The position numbers and the translations under genes are program-made. From NCBI GenBank assembly GCA_964551965.1, contig CAZKFB010000003.1, positions 1 through 59,130 on the forward strand: a stretch of DNA of 59,130 bases, in the 5' to 3' direction. Under the pieces are notes generated by a model. That model ran no database searches, was not told where the DNA came from, and saw only the letters and a list, made by a program, of their open reading frames with translations. Below are positions 41,413-50,588 of this stretch, in pieces (the stretch's first letter is position 1; every line of letters begins with the position of its first letter). This DNA is from CAG-582 sp964551965 (GTDB lineage: Bacteria > Bacillota_I > Bacilli_A > RF39 > UBA660).

Positions 41413-43146
41413 ATGTTTGAATACAGTAAGATTAAAAGTGAATTATTAAAGTCATCAGAAAAAGAAATGATGGAATTACATCATCCTTATGTAGGAACAG
41501 AACATCTTCTTTTAAGTTTACTTAAGAAAGAAGAAATAGCTGATATAGCTGAGTCTTATCATTTAAATTATGAAATATTCAAAGAGACTCTAATTGAAAT
41601 AGTTGGTAAGGCAAAGAAAAAATCAGAAGTTATACTCTATACTCCTTTAATGAGAAATGTCATCAATAAAGCTAAAGATGATATATATAATATCTTTTAT
41701 ACTCTTTTATCAAGTGATGATGGTATAGCTTTAAGAATACTGGAAATAATGGGAATTGATATTGAAGGATTAGCTTCATCAGTAAGTGATAATAATTCTT
41801 TTGATTTTGGTGAACCAATAACTTCAAAAGATATATTAGTTGGAAGAGAAAAAGAGATAAATAGTATAATTGAGATATTACTTAGAAGAAATAAAAATAA
41901 TCCTTTACTTATAGGGGAAGCTGGAGTAGGTAAAAGTGCCATTGTCTATGAACTTTCAAGAAGAATAGAAGAATCTTTAGTACCTGATCGATTAAAAGGC
42001 TATAAGATAATTGGTTTAGATATGTCAAATATGTTATCAAATACCAAATATCGAGGGGAATTTGAAACAAAGATTAATAATCTAATAAAGAAAGTAAAGA
42101 ATAAGAAGATAATATTATTTATTGATGAAATACATACGATTGTTAAATCGGGAGGAGGAGAATCATCAATAGATGCGGCTAATATATTAAAACCTTATTT
42201 AACTAATCGAAGTGTAACAATCATTGGAGCAACGACAACTAATGAATACGAAGAATTCATTGCTAAAGATAAAGCTTTAGCTCGAAGATTTGCTGTAGTT
42301 AATATTATGGAACCCGATGAAGAAAGCACCAAAAATATCTTAAAGAAAATAAAGAAAGTATATGAAGACTATCATGGATATCATATAAGTGATGCTATAA
42401 TTAATCGTATAGTTGAATACAGTAATCTATATATGAAGAATAGATGTAATCCCGATAAGTCAATAGAAATAATGGATGTTCTATTGTCAAGAGCTGCTAT
42501 TAATAGTAAAGAGAGTATGTATTTAGAAAACCATGACTTTGTAAGTGCATTAAAGACTAAGAATGTTATGATCAGTGATGTCGATGAAGTAATTGAATCA
42601 TTAACTGGTATTCATATCTTAAAAAGCAAAGATTATTCTTTATTAAAGACTAGATTAAATAATTATATCGAAAGCCATGATATGAATAAGATTATTAAAA
42701 ATAAATCATTTATTCTATCAGGTAAAACTAATCTTGCTGATCAGGTAGTTAATATAATAAAAGATACTTTAAAATATAAATTAATTACTTTAGATATGAA
42801 AGAGTTTGCAACTCTTACTAGCATTAATAGATTAGTTGGAAGTGATCCCGGATATTCTAATTTTAGTGAGTTTAATATTTTGGATAGAATAAAATATCAA
42901 CCATTTACTTTACTTTATTTAAAAAACTATGAATATGCTCATCCTAGTGTTAAAAACTTGTTTAAATCAATTAATGAGAAACATTACTACAGTGATAAAA
43001 AGAATAATATTATTAGTTTTAATAATAGTTTAATTGTAATGGGGGAAAGTAATACGAATAATAGTATCGGATTTAATAATAATACTTGTAAAGATAACAG
43101 CAATTTTATTGTTAATTTAAAAGAAAAAGCAACTATTATGATATAA
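41413..43146 (+). CDS. ClpC-like AAA+ protein with degenerate second ATPase domain
   Basis: Clp N-domain (HHPYVGTEHLLLSLL), then a complete first AAA domain: LVGREKEI, Walker A GEAGVGKS, Walker B ILFIDEIHT and a pore-like YRGEFE. The second AAA domain is reduced. Walker A is replaced by LSGKTNLADQ, and the LLDEIEKAHP Walker B region reads LYLKNYEYAHP, so it cannot bind or hydrolyse ATP normally. Length is 577 against about 810 for ClpC. The P-loop between domains that recruits ClpP is not evident. It may be a specialised unfoldase or adaptor, perhaps for development, as it follows spo0A. Confidence 0.82.
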   Translation: MFEYSKIKSELLKSSEKEMMELHHPYVGTEHLLLSLLKKEEIADIAESYHLNYEIFKETLIEIVGKAKKKSEVILYTPLMRNVINKAKDDIYNIFYTLLSSDDGIALRILEIMGIDIEGLASSVSDNNSFDFGEPITSKDILVGREKEINSIIEILLRRNKNNPLLIGEAGVGKSAIVYELSRRIEESLVPDRLKGYKIIGLDMSNMLSNTKYRGEFETKINNLIKKVKNKKIILFIDEIHTIVKSGGGESSIDAANILKPYLTNRSVTIIGATTTNEYEEFIAKDKALARRFAVVNIMEPDEESTKNILKKIKKVYEDYHGYHISDAIINRIVEYSNLYMKNRCNPDKSIEIMDVLLSRAAINSKESMYLENHDFVSALKTKNVMISDVDEVIESLTGIHILKSKDYSLLKTRLNNYIESHDMNKIIKNKSFILSGKTNLADQVVNIIKDTLKYKLITLDMKEFATLTSINRLVGSDPGYSNFSEFNILDRIKYQPFTLLYLKNYEYAHPSVKNLFKSINEKHYYSDKKNNIISFNNSLIVMGESNTNNSIGFNNNTCKDNSNFIVNLKEKATIMI

Positions 43147-43147
43147 T
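43139..43147 (+). promoter_or_regulatory. Extended -10 overlapping the ClpC-like stop codon
   Basis: TGaTATAAT includes the TAA stop of the preceding gene; the next start is 25 bases on. Confidence 0.5.
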
Positions 43148-43171
43148 AAATTCAAGAATAGAGGGTGTATT

Positions 43172-44041
43172 ATGAACTCAAATGAATTAGATAAGAATAA
43201 AATCAATCGTGTTGCTACACCAATAAAAATAGATGGTAGTGGTCAACCAATAGTAAATAAAGATAATAAAGAAATAGTTATTGTAAAGAAAGAGAAACCT
43301 CAAGGTTCTATTACTACGGTTCTTGTTATTATTCTTTTACTTATTCTTGCATTTCTTGCATTTCTAGCATTCTATATAATTATTCCTGAATATATTAAGG
43401 AATCGGATAATAATTATAAAGTTGATCCAACAACGACCAAGATGAATACTATTGAAAATTTTCAAATTACTACGGGTTTAATATCAGACAATCCTTTAGT
43501 TAATACACCGGGAGAATATATTATAAGTGAAGATGCTAAAATAAGCATCGTTAATACTAGTACAGGTATAAGTGTTATTGTAAATGGAGTATTTATCGAT
43601 AGTGCATCTTACTTATCTAATCGTGTTGCTATGCTTGATGATTTAATAATGATTAATTTACTTGGAAATAATAGCCGTACCAGTAAACTATATGCCGTTG
43701 ATTTAAAGGGAAATGTAGTATTTAAACTATTTAATCTAACGGAGGACGGTATGCTTCTTAATGGAGATGCTGATATTCAATATAATACAGTTACTTTCAT
43801 TGTAAGTTCATCTAGAGTATCTGGTAATAATTTAATATTAAACAATGATTATGGTAATCTAAATGGTTTAAATATATGTAATTATGAACTTTTAGGTGAG
43901 CATAATATTGATGAATCATTCTCAGCTATTAGTTATTATTCATTTGAGTATTTAGGTAATCATAAATTTAGTAAACCAACTCTTATTAATAGTATATCTT
44001 TAGGGGAATATCGAAGTACTTCTAATCTATGTAATGAATAA
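43172..44041 (+). CDS. Uncharacterised single-span membrane protein
   Basis: A polar cytoplasmic tail of ~45 residues, one membrane helix (VLVIILLLILAFLAFLAFYI) and a 210-residue external domain rich in beta-type sequence, without recognisable motif. GAGGGTG precedes the start. The external domain has repeated short hydrophobic strands, like a sensor or binding domain. No function assigned. Confidence 0.72.
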   Translation: MNSNELDKNKINRVATPIKIDGSGQPIVNKDNKEIVIVKKEKPQGSITTVLVIILLLILAFLAFLAFYIIIPEYIKESDNNYKVDPTTTKMNTIENFQITTGLISDNPLVNTPGEYIISEDAKISIVNTSTGISVIVNGVFIDSASYLSNRVAMLDDLIMINLLGNNSRTSKLYAVDLKGNVVFKLFNLTEDGMLLNGDADIQYNTVTFIVSSSRVSGNNLILNNDYGNLNGLNICNYELLGEHNIDESFSAISYYSFEYLGNHKFSKPTLINSISLGEYRSTSNLCNE

Positions 44042-44045
44042 AAAG

Positions 44046-44072
44046 AACTCATACTTTAGTAAGAGTTTTTTT
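44046..44072 (+). terminator. Intrinsic terminator
   Basis: AACTCATACT / AGTAAGAGTT stem with one mismatch, then seven T. Confidence 0.75.
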
Positions 44073-44073
44073 A

Positions 44074-44102
44074 TTGAATAAAACTGTTTAAAATTGTATA
44101 AT
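44074..44102 (+). promoter_or_regulatory. cysS promoter
   Basis: TTGAAT, 17 bases, TATAAT, starting two bases after the preceding terminator. Confidence 0.75.
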
Positions 44103-44122
44103 TTATTTTAGGAGGCATTATA

Positions 44123-45517
44123 ATGAAAATATATAATACATTAACAAAAAAACTCGAAAATTTTATTCCTAATGAAGAAGGACACGTTAAGATGTATACT
44201 TGTGGACCAACTGTTTATCATTATGCTCATATAGGTAATATGAGAAATTATATTGGTCATGATATTTTAGAGAGAACTTTTGAATATTTAGGCTATGAAG
44301 TAACAAGAGCAATGAATATTACTGATGTAGGTCATTTAACAAGTGATTCTGATTCTGGTGAAGACAAGATGGAAGTAGCAAAAAGACGTGAAAATAAAAC
44401 GGCTATGGAAATTGCTAAGTTCTATACGGAAGCATTCTTTAACGATTTTCAAGCTTTAAACTGTAAAATGCCTGATATTATTTCTCCAGCAACGGAAAAT
44501 ATAGATATGTATATTAAAATGATTGAAAAATTACTTGATGATGGATTCGCATATATAAGTGGTGGCAATGTTTACTTTGATATTTCTAAACTTGATGATT
44601 ACTATGTATTAACTAATCATCAAGAAGATAAGATGGTAGTTGGAGCTCGTGAAGGGGTTGAAGTAGATGATTCAAAGAGAAACCAAGCAGATTTTGTATT
44701 GTGGTTTACTACATCTAAATTTGAGAATCATGAATTACTATGGGAATCTCCTTGGGGACTAGGGTATCCTGGATGGCATATTGAATGTTCAGGAATATCA
44801 ATTAAGTATTTAGGAGAATCTTTAGATATTCATGGTGGTGGAGTAGACAATATATTCCCACATCATACTAATGAGATTGCTCAAAGTGAGGCATATTTAG
44901 GTCATAAATGGTGTAATTATTGGTTTCACAATGAACACTTATTAGATGAAACAGGAAAAATGAGTAAGAGTAATGGAGAATTTTTAACGGTTTCCTTATT
45001 AAAAGAAAAAGGATATGATCCATTAAGTTTTCGTTTCATGTGTTTAAATTCTCATTATCGTAAGCAATTAGTATTCTCTTATTCAGCATTGAATCAATCA
45101 GAAGCAACTTACAAGAAATTATTAAATAAAATCGAATCTATTGAAGATACTGGTGAATTAGATGAAGGAGAATTCTCTAATTATAATGAAGATTTTATTG
45201 AGAGTATTAGCAATGATTTAAATACAGCTAATGCTTTATCTGTTCTTTATGAATTATTAAAAGATGATCAAGTAAATGGACATACAAAGTTAGAATTAAT
45301 TAAGAAGTTTGATAAAGTATTTGCTCTTAATTTAATAAGAGAAAAAAGTGTAGCTTCTAATGATGAAGAAATACAATCTCTAATTGAAAAGAGAAATGAA
45401 GCAAAGAAGAATAAAGATTTTGAACTTGCTGATTCAATAAGAGAAGAATTAAAGATAAGAGGTATTGAATTAATAGATACTAGAGAAGGAACTAAATATA
45501 AAATTGTAGGTGAATAA
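44123..45517 (+). CDS. cysS: Cysteinyl-tRNA synthetase
   Basis: Class I synthetase signatures are complete: zinc ligand Cys in TCGPTVY, HIGH-equivalent HIGN (YAHIGNMRNYI), WHIECSG, HHTNEIAQSEA and KMSKS in GKMSKSNGEF. The anticodon-binding tail ends in ELADSIREELKIRGIELIDT. Length 464 is normal. It charges tRNA-Cys. AGGAGG precedes the start. The next gene begins one base after its stop and is co-transcribed; no T-box leader is visible upstream. Confidence 0.96.
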   Translation: MKIYNTLTKKLENFIPNEEGHVKMYTCGPTVYHYAHIGNMRNYIGHDILERTFEYLGYEVTRAMNITDVGHLTSDSDSGEDKMEVAKRRENKTAMEIAKFYTEAFFNDFQALNCKMPDIISPATENIDMYIKMIEKLLDDGFAYISGGNVYFDISKLDDYYVLTNHQEDKMVVGAREGVEVDDSKRNQADFVLWFTTSKFENHELLWESPWGLGYPGWHIECSGISIKYLGESLDIHGGGVDNIFPHHTNEIAQSEAYLGHKWCNYWFHNEHLLDETGKMSKSNGEFLTVSLLKEKGYDPLSFRFMCLNSHYRKQLVFSYSALNQSEATYKKLLNKIESIEDTGELDEGEFSNYNEDFIESISNDLNTANALSVLYELLKDDQVNGHTKLELIKKFDKVFALNLIREKSVASNDEEIQSLIEKRNEAKKNKDFELADSIREELKIRGIELIDTREGTKYKIVGE

Positions 45518-45518
45518 A

Positions 45519-46136
45519 ATGATTATATTATTATATTTATTATTATTGTTTGTTCCTTTAATGTCTTATTTTAAATTAAAAAGTGAAGAGAAGAAATTAG
45601 TAGATATTTCTAATAAAAAAGATTTAAGTGGATTTGAAATAGCTAAAAGAATAGTTGATGAAAATGTCTATATTATTGAAGTAAGGGATACTATGTTAAA
45701 TACTTATTATAAGTCACGAGAGACTCTTAAGTTTAGTACTAGGGTATTTCATTCTTCTGATATATTATCTTCCGTTATAGCATCTAAATTAGCGTTTCAA
45801 ACAAAAAAGAAAAGTTTTTTAACAGGTTCTTTATTAAATATATTAGATATCTTAAATATTGTTTCTTTTATTTGCTTCTTAGTTGGAGTTTTATATGACA
45901 TGAACTTTGTTATTTTAGCTATTGCTATAATAGTTTGTAGTTTAGGTATAATTCTAATAGATATGATTAGTAATAAAGAAGTAAATGATCAAGCATTTGA
46001 TTATTTAGTAAAAAATAAGATAATAGATGAAAAGTATGATTACTTAAAAGATATAGTAAAATATGAATATGTTGCTAGAATATTTACTATAATACCTGAT
46101 AGTATTCAAAAACTCTTTAAAACTGTGTTTAAATAA
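45519..46136 (+). CDS. YugP-like (Zn_peptidase_2) protein lacking the HExxH zinc motif
   Basis: The segment order matches the YugP family: LSGFEIAKRIVDEN, NTYYKSRETLKFSTRVFHS, SSVIASKLAF, then two membrane helices (residues ~110-155). In active members the SIAAVAVAAHEVGHA stretch carries HExxH; here the equivalent reads SSVIASKLAFQ, so the zinc ligands and catalytic Glu are gone. The protein keeps the N-terminal helix and overall size (205). The ATG one base after the cysS stop was chosen over a GTG inside the ribosome-binding site. Probably a membrane pseudopeptidase. Confidence 0.65.
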   Translation: MIILLYLLLLFVPLMSYFKLKSEEKKLVDISNKKDLSGFEIAKRIVDENVYIIEVRDTMLNTYYKSRETLKFSTRVFHSSDILSSVIASKLAFQTKKKSFLTGSLLNILDILNIVSFICFLVGVLYDMNFVILAIAIIVCSLGIILIDMISNKEVNDQAFDYLVKNKIIDEKYDYLKDIVKYEYVARIFTIIPDSIQKLFKTVFK

Positions 46137-46149
46137 ACATAGTTTTTTT
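46120..46149 (+). terminator. Intrinsic terminator
   Basis: AAACTGTGTTT / AAACATAGTTT stem with one G-U, AAAT loop holding part of the TAA stop, T tract. Confidence 0.82.
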
Positions 46150-46150
46150 C

Positions 46151-46178
46151 TTGAAAAAATTTCAAATAATGATAGAAT
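46151..46178 (+). promoter_or_regulatory. Promoter of the frameshifted repeat-protein gene
   Basis: TTGAAA, 16 bases, TAGAAT with extended TGa; starts right after the terminator. Confidence 0.6.
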
Positions 46179-46191
46179 ATATATCACAGGA

Positions 46192-47933
46192 GTGGTAATG
46201 ATGTCAGAAAATATAATAACTCAACAAGAGTTAATGGATAAAGCAAGAGAAGTATTTGATTTAGGGAATCGCGAAGAATCAGCTAAACTTTATGAAGAAG
46301 CATATAGAATGAAGAAAAATGGAGTGTGTGCTTTTCAAGTATTTGTATGGTATATAAGTCAATCTGATTATGAAAAAGCATGTTATTGGCTAATGGAATT
46401 AGATAATTTCAATGAATATAAAAATGATTTCTATACTTATGCATTATTATTAAATAATTTTGTTAATCTACCTGAAGATTAAATAATCTAGAAATAAGAG
46501 ATTTAAGACTAGATAGAAGCGATTTAAGATTTGGGGATCGTGATTTAAATAATAGAATAAGAGATGCAATTTTAAGTGAAAGATATAATGTAGCTTATGG
46601 ACTTATTAATAGAATAATAAATACAGGTAGTAGTCAACCTCAAGAATATGTTATCTATCGTCTATTGAGAGAAAAGGAACAAAAAGAACCTAAAAGAATT
46701 AAAAAAATGATTACGGAAGAAAGATTTGATGACTTATATGATTTCTTAAATACAAAACCTAATTATCAAAAGAAAGATGAATTAGCAATGCATGTATTAA
46801 AAGATATATATGATATGTTAGATGGCATTATTATTAAGAAGGCTAAAAAGGCTTCAGTAAGATTAACTGACGCAATTTATAATTCGGATTATAGTACGGC
46901 ATTAGAACTATGCCATAATGATATCGTATTAGAATCTTTATTAAAGAAAGCTATAGAAATAAATCAAGATAACATAGTTAGTAAATATAATGGAAATTTA
47001 GGTTATTATTTCTATGATACTTGTGAAGCTATTTACTTTGCTCTAAAAAATAAAAATTATGATTTTGTTAAAGATAAAATCAAAGAATATATAGGTGTAA
47101 TAGGTCAAGTTTGTTATAATAATTATCTAATGTGTATGGTCGAAGTATATAAATTAATGCCTGAATATGAAAGTGATTTATTAAACTTATTGAGTGATGT
47201 AACTTATGGACATAAAGTAATTGATACGGTGTATTTAAAGAAACTATTTGGTATTGCCTTAAATGAACATAGATATGAAGCTGCTGAATCTTTATTACAT
47301 ACATTTGAATATATGAGAGAAATAACTGATATTAATGTCGAATATATGAGATTTGTATATAATCGTGAATTATATTTAAATAAAGATATAAGTTATGGGG
47401 AACAGGAAAGCGATAATTTATTAGTAGCAAGAATAAATGAATTGCTTAAAGAACAAAGTAATGATTCTCAAATTAAGACATTAGAAGCTAATAATTTACA
47501 TGAAGAATTTGTAATTAAGTATACTTTAAAGAATATAGATTCTTGTTTCTATAGAATAGGAGATTCAGAATACCCAACTAGCTTCTATATTAAGAAGAAA
47601 AAGTTTACTTCTAAAGAATTTAAGAGAGATATTGCTGTTACAAAGATAAGTATTTGTATTAAAAAGGGCAATTATGAAGATGCATTAGAAACTGTTAAGA
47701 ATGGTCTTGCTTATTCTAAAGAGTTTGATTATGTATTATTATCTTATGCTTCTTATTTATATGATTTAATGGGTAATGAAGAGAGATTAGAGTATATTAA
47801 TAGTATTTTATTAAATGTATTTGGAATTGAGGACTATAGAGATATTATTAATAGTGGTGAAGTAGCTCTTTTAGATAACAGTGTTAAGATGAAAGAATTT
47901 GTTAAAAAATTAATTAATAAACCAATAGAATAG
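46192..47933 (+). pseudogene. TPR-like repeat protein gene interrupted by a frameshift
   Basis: The first 96 codons (46192-46482) start behind AGGAGTGG and end in TAA. The rest continues in the -1 frame from about 46476, through 63 codons without any ATG, GTG or TTG until TTG 46665, and on to TAG 47933 as a coherent helical protein. Together they would make ~580 residues of tetratricopeptide-like helices, including two related units (RIRDAILSERYNVAYGLI and RLTDAIYNSDYSTALEL). No slippery heptamer sits in the short window where both frames are open. A one-base deletion, or an assembly error, is the simplest explanation. Confidence 0.7.
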
Positions 47934-47953
47934 TTTTCTATTGGTTTATTTTT
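47919..47953 (+). terminator. Terminator with the stop codon in its loop
   Basis: AAACCAATAGAA / TTCTATTGGTTT perfect 12-bp stem; the loop contains TAG. Confidence 0.85.
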
Positions 47954-47988
47954 ATGATTTTTATATTATAATAAGTATAGGTGATAAT

Positions 47989-48354
47989 ATGAAAAGAAGA
48001 GTAGTATTAATAAGTATCATAGTATTAATAATAGGAATAATAATTGGTATTATTCTATATTTAAATAGTGATTATAAATTAAATTTAGATCGTAAGAATA
48101 ATATAGAGAGTGTTGGTAGTGAGTATTATGAGAACTATTATTATCCTAGCGTAGGCGAAGATTATATAAAGAAATATATGGATAATAGTATCAAGATACC
48201 TTTATCTACAATTAGTAATAGTAAAGATTTAAATAGTAAGATTAAAGATAAATTATTTGATAAATGTGATGTTAATAATACTTATATTGAAATAACACCA
48301 GTAAGTCCTTTTAAATCTGATAGTTATAGAATTAAAGTTAATTTAGATTGTTAA
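47989..48354 (+). CDS. Uncharacterised small membrane-anchored protein
   Basis: An N-terminal basic MKRR, one long helix (VVLISIIVLIIGIIIGIILY) and an external ~90-residue domain with two Cys (one at the very end) that could form a disulfide. The start follows ATAGGTGATA; a TTG far upstream lies in the previous terminator and was rejected. It overlaps nothing but is 17 bases from the next gene. No family recognised. Confidence 0.68.
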   Translation: MKRRVVLISIIVLIIGIIIGIILYLNSDYKLNLDRKNNIESVGSEYYENYYYPSVGEDYIKKYMDNSIKIPLSTISNSKDLNSKIKDKLFDKCDVNNTYIEITPVSPFKSDSYRIKVNLDC

Positions 48355-48371
48355 AATTAAGAGGGGATAAT

Positions 48372-49217
48372 GTGGGAGATAAAATAATAAATGAGATATT
48401 AAATCTATATGATGAATATTTAGATACACTTAGACATATAAGTGGTTTTGAGTTGGATGTAGATAAAGTTAATCGTATTAATGGTTTTTCTAGTGTTCAA
48501 GAGCTTGATAAATATTTAGGTAGGGGAATAAGTGATGCACACTCAGAATTAATTGATGAATTTATTAGGAATATGTTAGGACTAATAGACTTTAATGAAG
48601 TTAGTAATCTAAGAACATATATTTATTATCCTGATTTTAAAATAAAAACTCATATTAATAATCCTGCCAATATATATGCTAAGAATTTTTCTTTAGAAAA
48701 AGCGGTAATAATATCTCCCGTCTATGAGTTAAATCTAGTTAGAGGAAGTTATCGAACTAGAACGGAAGTATTACGTATGAAACGTTTATCTGTATCTCCT
48801 AAAGTAGATGTATTATCTTGTAAGAAAGAGAGTATAGATAGTTATGCATTTAAATGTTTAGAAAGGGATTTAATAAATAGATTTAAAAAGAAATTTGGAA
48901 GTACTCCCAATAGTGATGATTTAATACTATTAAGGAATATTGCTATTAAATATATATTGGAGAACTTAAAGGGTAGACAAGATATTGGCAATGAAGTACT
49001 TTATCAAGAAGATGCCATTGTATCTTATGATTATGATAAGACAAAGAAAAGTATAAGTGATGAATATAGTATAAATTATAATGATACTTATAAGAGCAAA
49101 TCTAATGTTACTACTCCTTGGATTTATCGAGGATTAGTTAACTTTGATAACCGAGAGATTTTTTCTCATCAAGACAATTCAGTTATACCTTTATCTTATA
49201 TGCGAAAAAGACAATAA
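48372..49217 (+). CDS. Uncharacterised 281-residue protein
   Basis: The GTG start has GAGGGG five bases upstream; a TTG earlier overlaps the previous gene and lacks such a site. The protein is soluble with mixed charge and no recognisable motif. Segments such as YYPDFKIKTHINNP and RTRTEVLRMKRL look folded. It is transcribed with the small membrane protein gene and could act with it. Confidence 0.68.
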   Translation: MGDKIINEILNLYDEYLDTLRHISGFELDVDKVNRINGFSSVQELDKYLGRGISDAHSELIDEFIRNMLGLIDFNEVSNLRTYIYYPDFKIKTHINNPANIYAKNFSLEKAVIISPVYELNLVRGSYRTRTEVLRMKRLSVSPKVDVLSCKKESIDSYAFKCLERDLINRFKKKFGSTPNSDDLILLRNIAIKYILENLKGRQDIGNEVLYQEDAIVSYDYDKTKKSISDEYSINYNDTYKSKSNVTTPWIYRGLVNFDNREIFSHQDNSVIPLSYMRKRQ

Positions 49218-49218
49218 A

Positions 49219-49242
49219 AAAACGTATTATTTAATACGTTTT
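49219..49242. terminator. Bidirectional terminator
   Basis: AAAACGTATTA / TAATACGTTTT perfect 11-bp stem, 2-nt loop between convergent genes. Confidence 0.88.
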
Positions 49243-50203
49243 ATTTATTTTGATTTAATTGATAGTTCATATACTTATTATATGCTCTTTCAATATCTTT
49301 ATCATTTATCTTGATATTATTTCTTTTTCTTAAATCATTAAGTGCTTGATATTGCATAGTTGAGTCTTTTTCTTGTTTATCTTCAGCTAATGTTGATTTG
49401 ATTTCTTCTTTCATGTCTTCTAATTTTTCTTTTTCATATTCTTTAGTTTTTAGAATTACATGATATCCATAACTAGTTTTTACTGGTGTTGTAGTATAGT
49501 TGTTTACTTTTAGAGCAAATGCTGCATTATCAAATTCGGTAACATTTTTTCCTTTAGAAAATCTTCCTAAATCTTCAAATTTAACGTCATCATTTTTTTC
49601 ATATTTTTTGAAAGCATCAAGTGCACTAGTACCTGATTTAATATCTTTCTTTATAGCTTCAATAATTTCATTAGCTTTCTCTTTAGCTTTAGTGTCGTTT
49701 GCTGTATCAGTTCCGCTTGGTGTAACTAGAATATGTACAGCTTCGATATCACCAACTACTTCATCTTTATAATATTTTTCAACTTCTTTATCAGTTACTT
49801 TAGATTTGGCAAAATCATTTGTTAATAGAGTTCTAAGTCTATTTGCTCTAACCATGTCTAAGTAATCTTCTAGAGATGAATAACCATAATATTGTAAAGC
49901 ATTAAGAAGTTGTTCTTCACTTTCATAGTTTGCTCTCATATTAGTTTCCATAGCAGTTACATAAGCATCAATATCACTTTTAGAATCTTTGTATTCACTT
50001 TCAAGTAATTTAGTATCAACTTTATCTAAGATAATACTTGTTGCATAGTCCTCTTTAAATTCTTGCCAAATCTCATCAACTGAGTATTTTGTTCCATCAC
50101 CTAACTCAACTAACACTTCTTCACCATTCTTAAGTTTAGGATTTTGTCCACAACCTGTAAGTAATAGGGTAAGTGTTGCAAGTAATAATAACTTTTTCTT
50201 CAT
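49241..50203 (-). CDS. prsA: PrsA-like foldase lipoprotein (parvulin type)
   Basis: Signal peptide with lipobox LLTGC. N-terminal chaperone helices come next (residues 30-145, with LRTLLTNDFAKSKVTDKEVEKYY), then a parvulin domain with EAVHILV, FEDLGRFSKGK and TSYGYHVI. It is anchored outside the membrane and helps secreted proteins fold. AGGGA precedes the start, and an extended -10 (TGcTATAAT) lies about 25 bases upstream on the minus strand. Length 320 is normal. Confidence 0.92.
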   Translation of the reverse strand: MKKKLLLLATLTLLLTGCGQNPKLKNGEEVLVELGDGTKYSVDEIWQEFKEDYATSIILDKVDTKLLESEYKDSKSDIDAYVTAMETNMRANYESEEQLLNALQYYGYSSLEDYLDMVRANRLRTLLTNDFAKSKVTDKEVEKYYKDEVVGDIEAVHILVTPSGTDTANDTKAKEKANEIIEAIKKDIKSGTSALDAFKKYEKNDDVKFEDLGRFSKGKNVTEFDNAAFALKVNNYTTTPVKTSYGYHVILKTKEYEKEKLEDMKEEIKSTLAEDKQEKDSTMQYQALNDLRKRNNIKINDKDIERAYNKYMNYQLNQNK

Positions 50204-50318
50204 AAATTCCCTCCATAGTTAGTATTATAGCACTAAAAAAGTTAAAATACTATAAATCATGCACAAAATAAGTGTTTTTACCATACAATAAAGTGAGTAA
50301 TGAAAAGGAGGGAGATTA

Positions 50319-50408
50319 ATGAATAAGTGTGGTAACAATGTTTCTGGTGCAGCATTTATCTTAGTATTATTTATCTTACTTATAATTATCGTAGGGGCTT
50401 TTATTTAG
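50319..50408 (+). CDS. YjcZ-like 29-residue membrane protein
   Basis: AGGAGGGAG precedes the ATG. The sequence MNKCGNNVSGAAFILVLFIL continues into IIIVGAF, the typical YjcZ pattern (short Gly/Cys/Asn head, then a single helix with LVLFILL...IVG). YjcZ-type proteins are tiny spore-associated membrane proteins in Bacillus. It forms a tandem pair with the next small gene. Too short for most gene finders. Confidence 0.75.
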   Translation: MNKCGNNVSGAAFILVLFILLIIIVGAFI

Positions 50409-50423
50409 AGTGGAGGTGAAAAT

Positions 50424-50546
50424 ATGAACTGTTGTGCTTCTCAATCCTCAAATAAAAATACTAATTCTTATGGTAATACATTCTTTATAATATTAGTATT
50501 ATTTATTCTACTTGCTATTATTGTTAGTTCAATATATGCATACTAA
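50424..50546 (+). CDS. YjcZ-like 40-residue membrane protein
   Basis: GGAGGTG precedes the ATG. A polar Cys/Ser/Asn head (MNCCASQSSNKNTNS) is followed by FFIILVLFILLAIIV, matching the helix of the preceding microprotein. The pair shares ILVLFILL at the protein level, indicating duplication. Followed directly by a terminator. Confidence 0.75.
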   Translation: MNCCASQSSNKNTNSYGNTFFIILVLFILLAIIVSSIYAY

Positions 50547-50567
50547 GGGGCTTTGCCTCTTTTTTCT
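50545..50567 (+). terminator. Intrinsic terminator of the microprotein pair
   Basis: AAGGGGC / GCCTCTT stem with one G-U, TTT loop, T tract; starts in the TAA stop. Confidence 0.85.
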
Positions 50568-50588
50568 TGTTAAATTTTAGTGAAATAA

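Noticed and set aside
46465..46490. Programmed -1 frameshift in the repeat-protein gene
   Set aside because: Both frames are open together for only a few bases (between TGA 46473 and TAA 46480), and no X-XXY-YYZ heptamer or downstream stem is present there.
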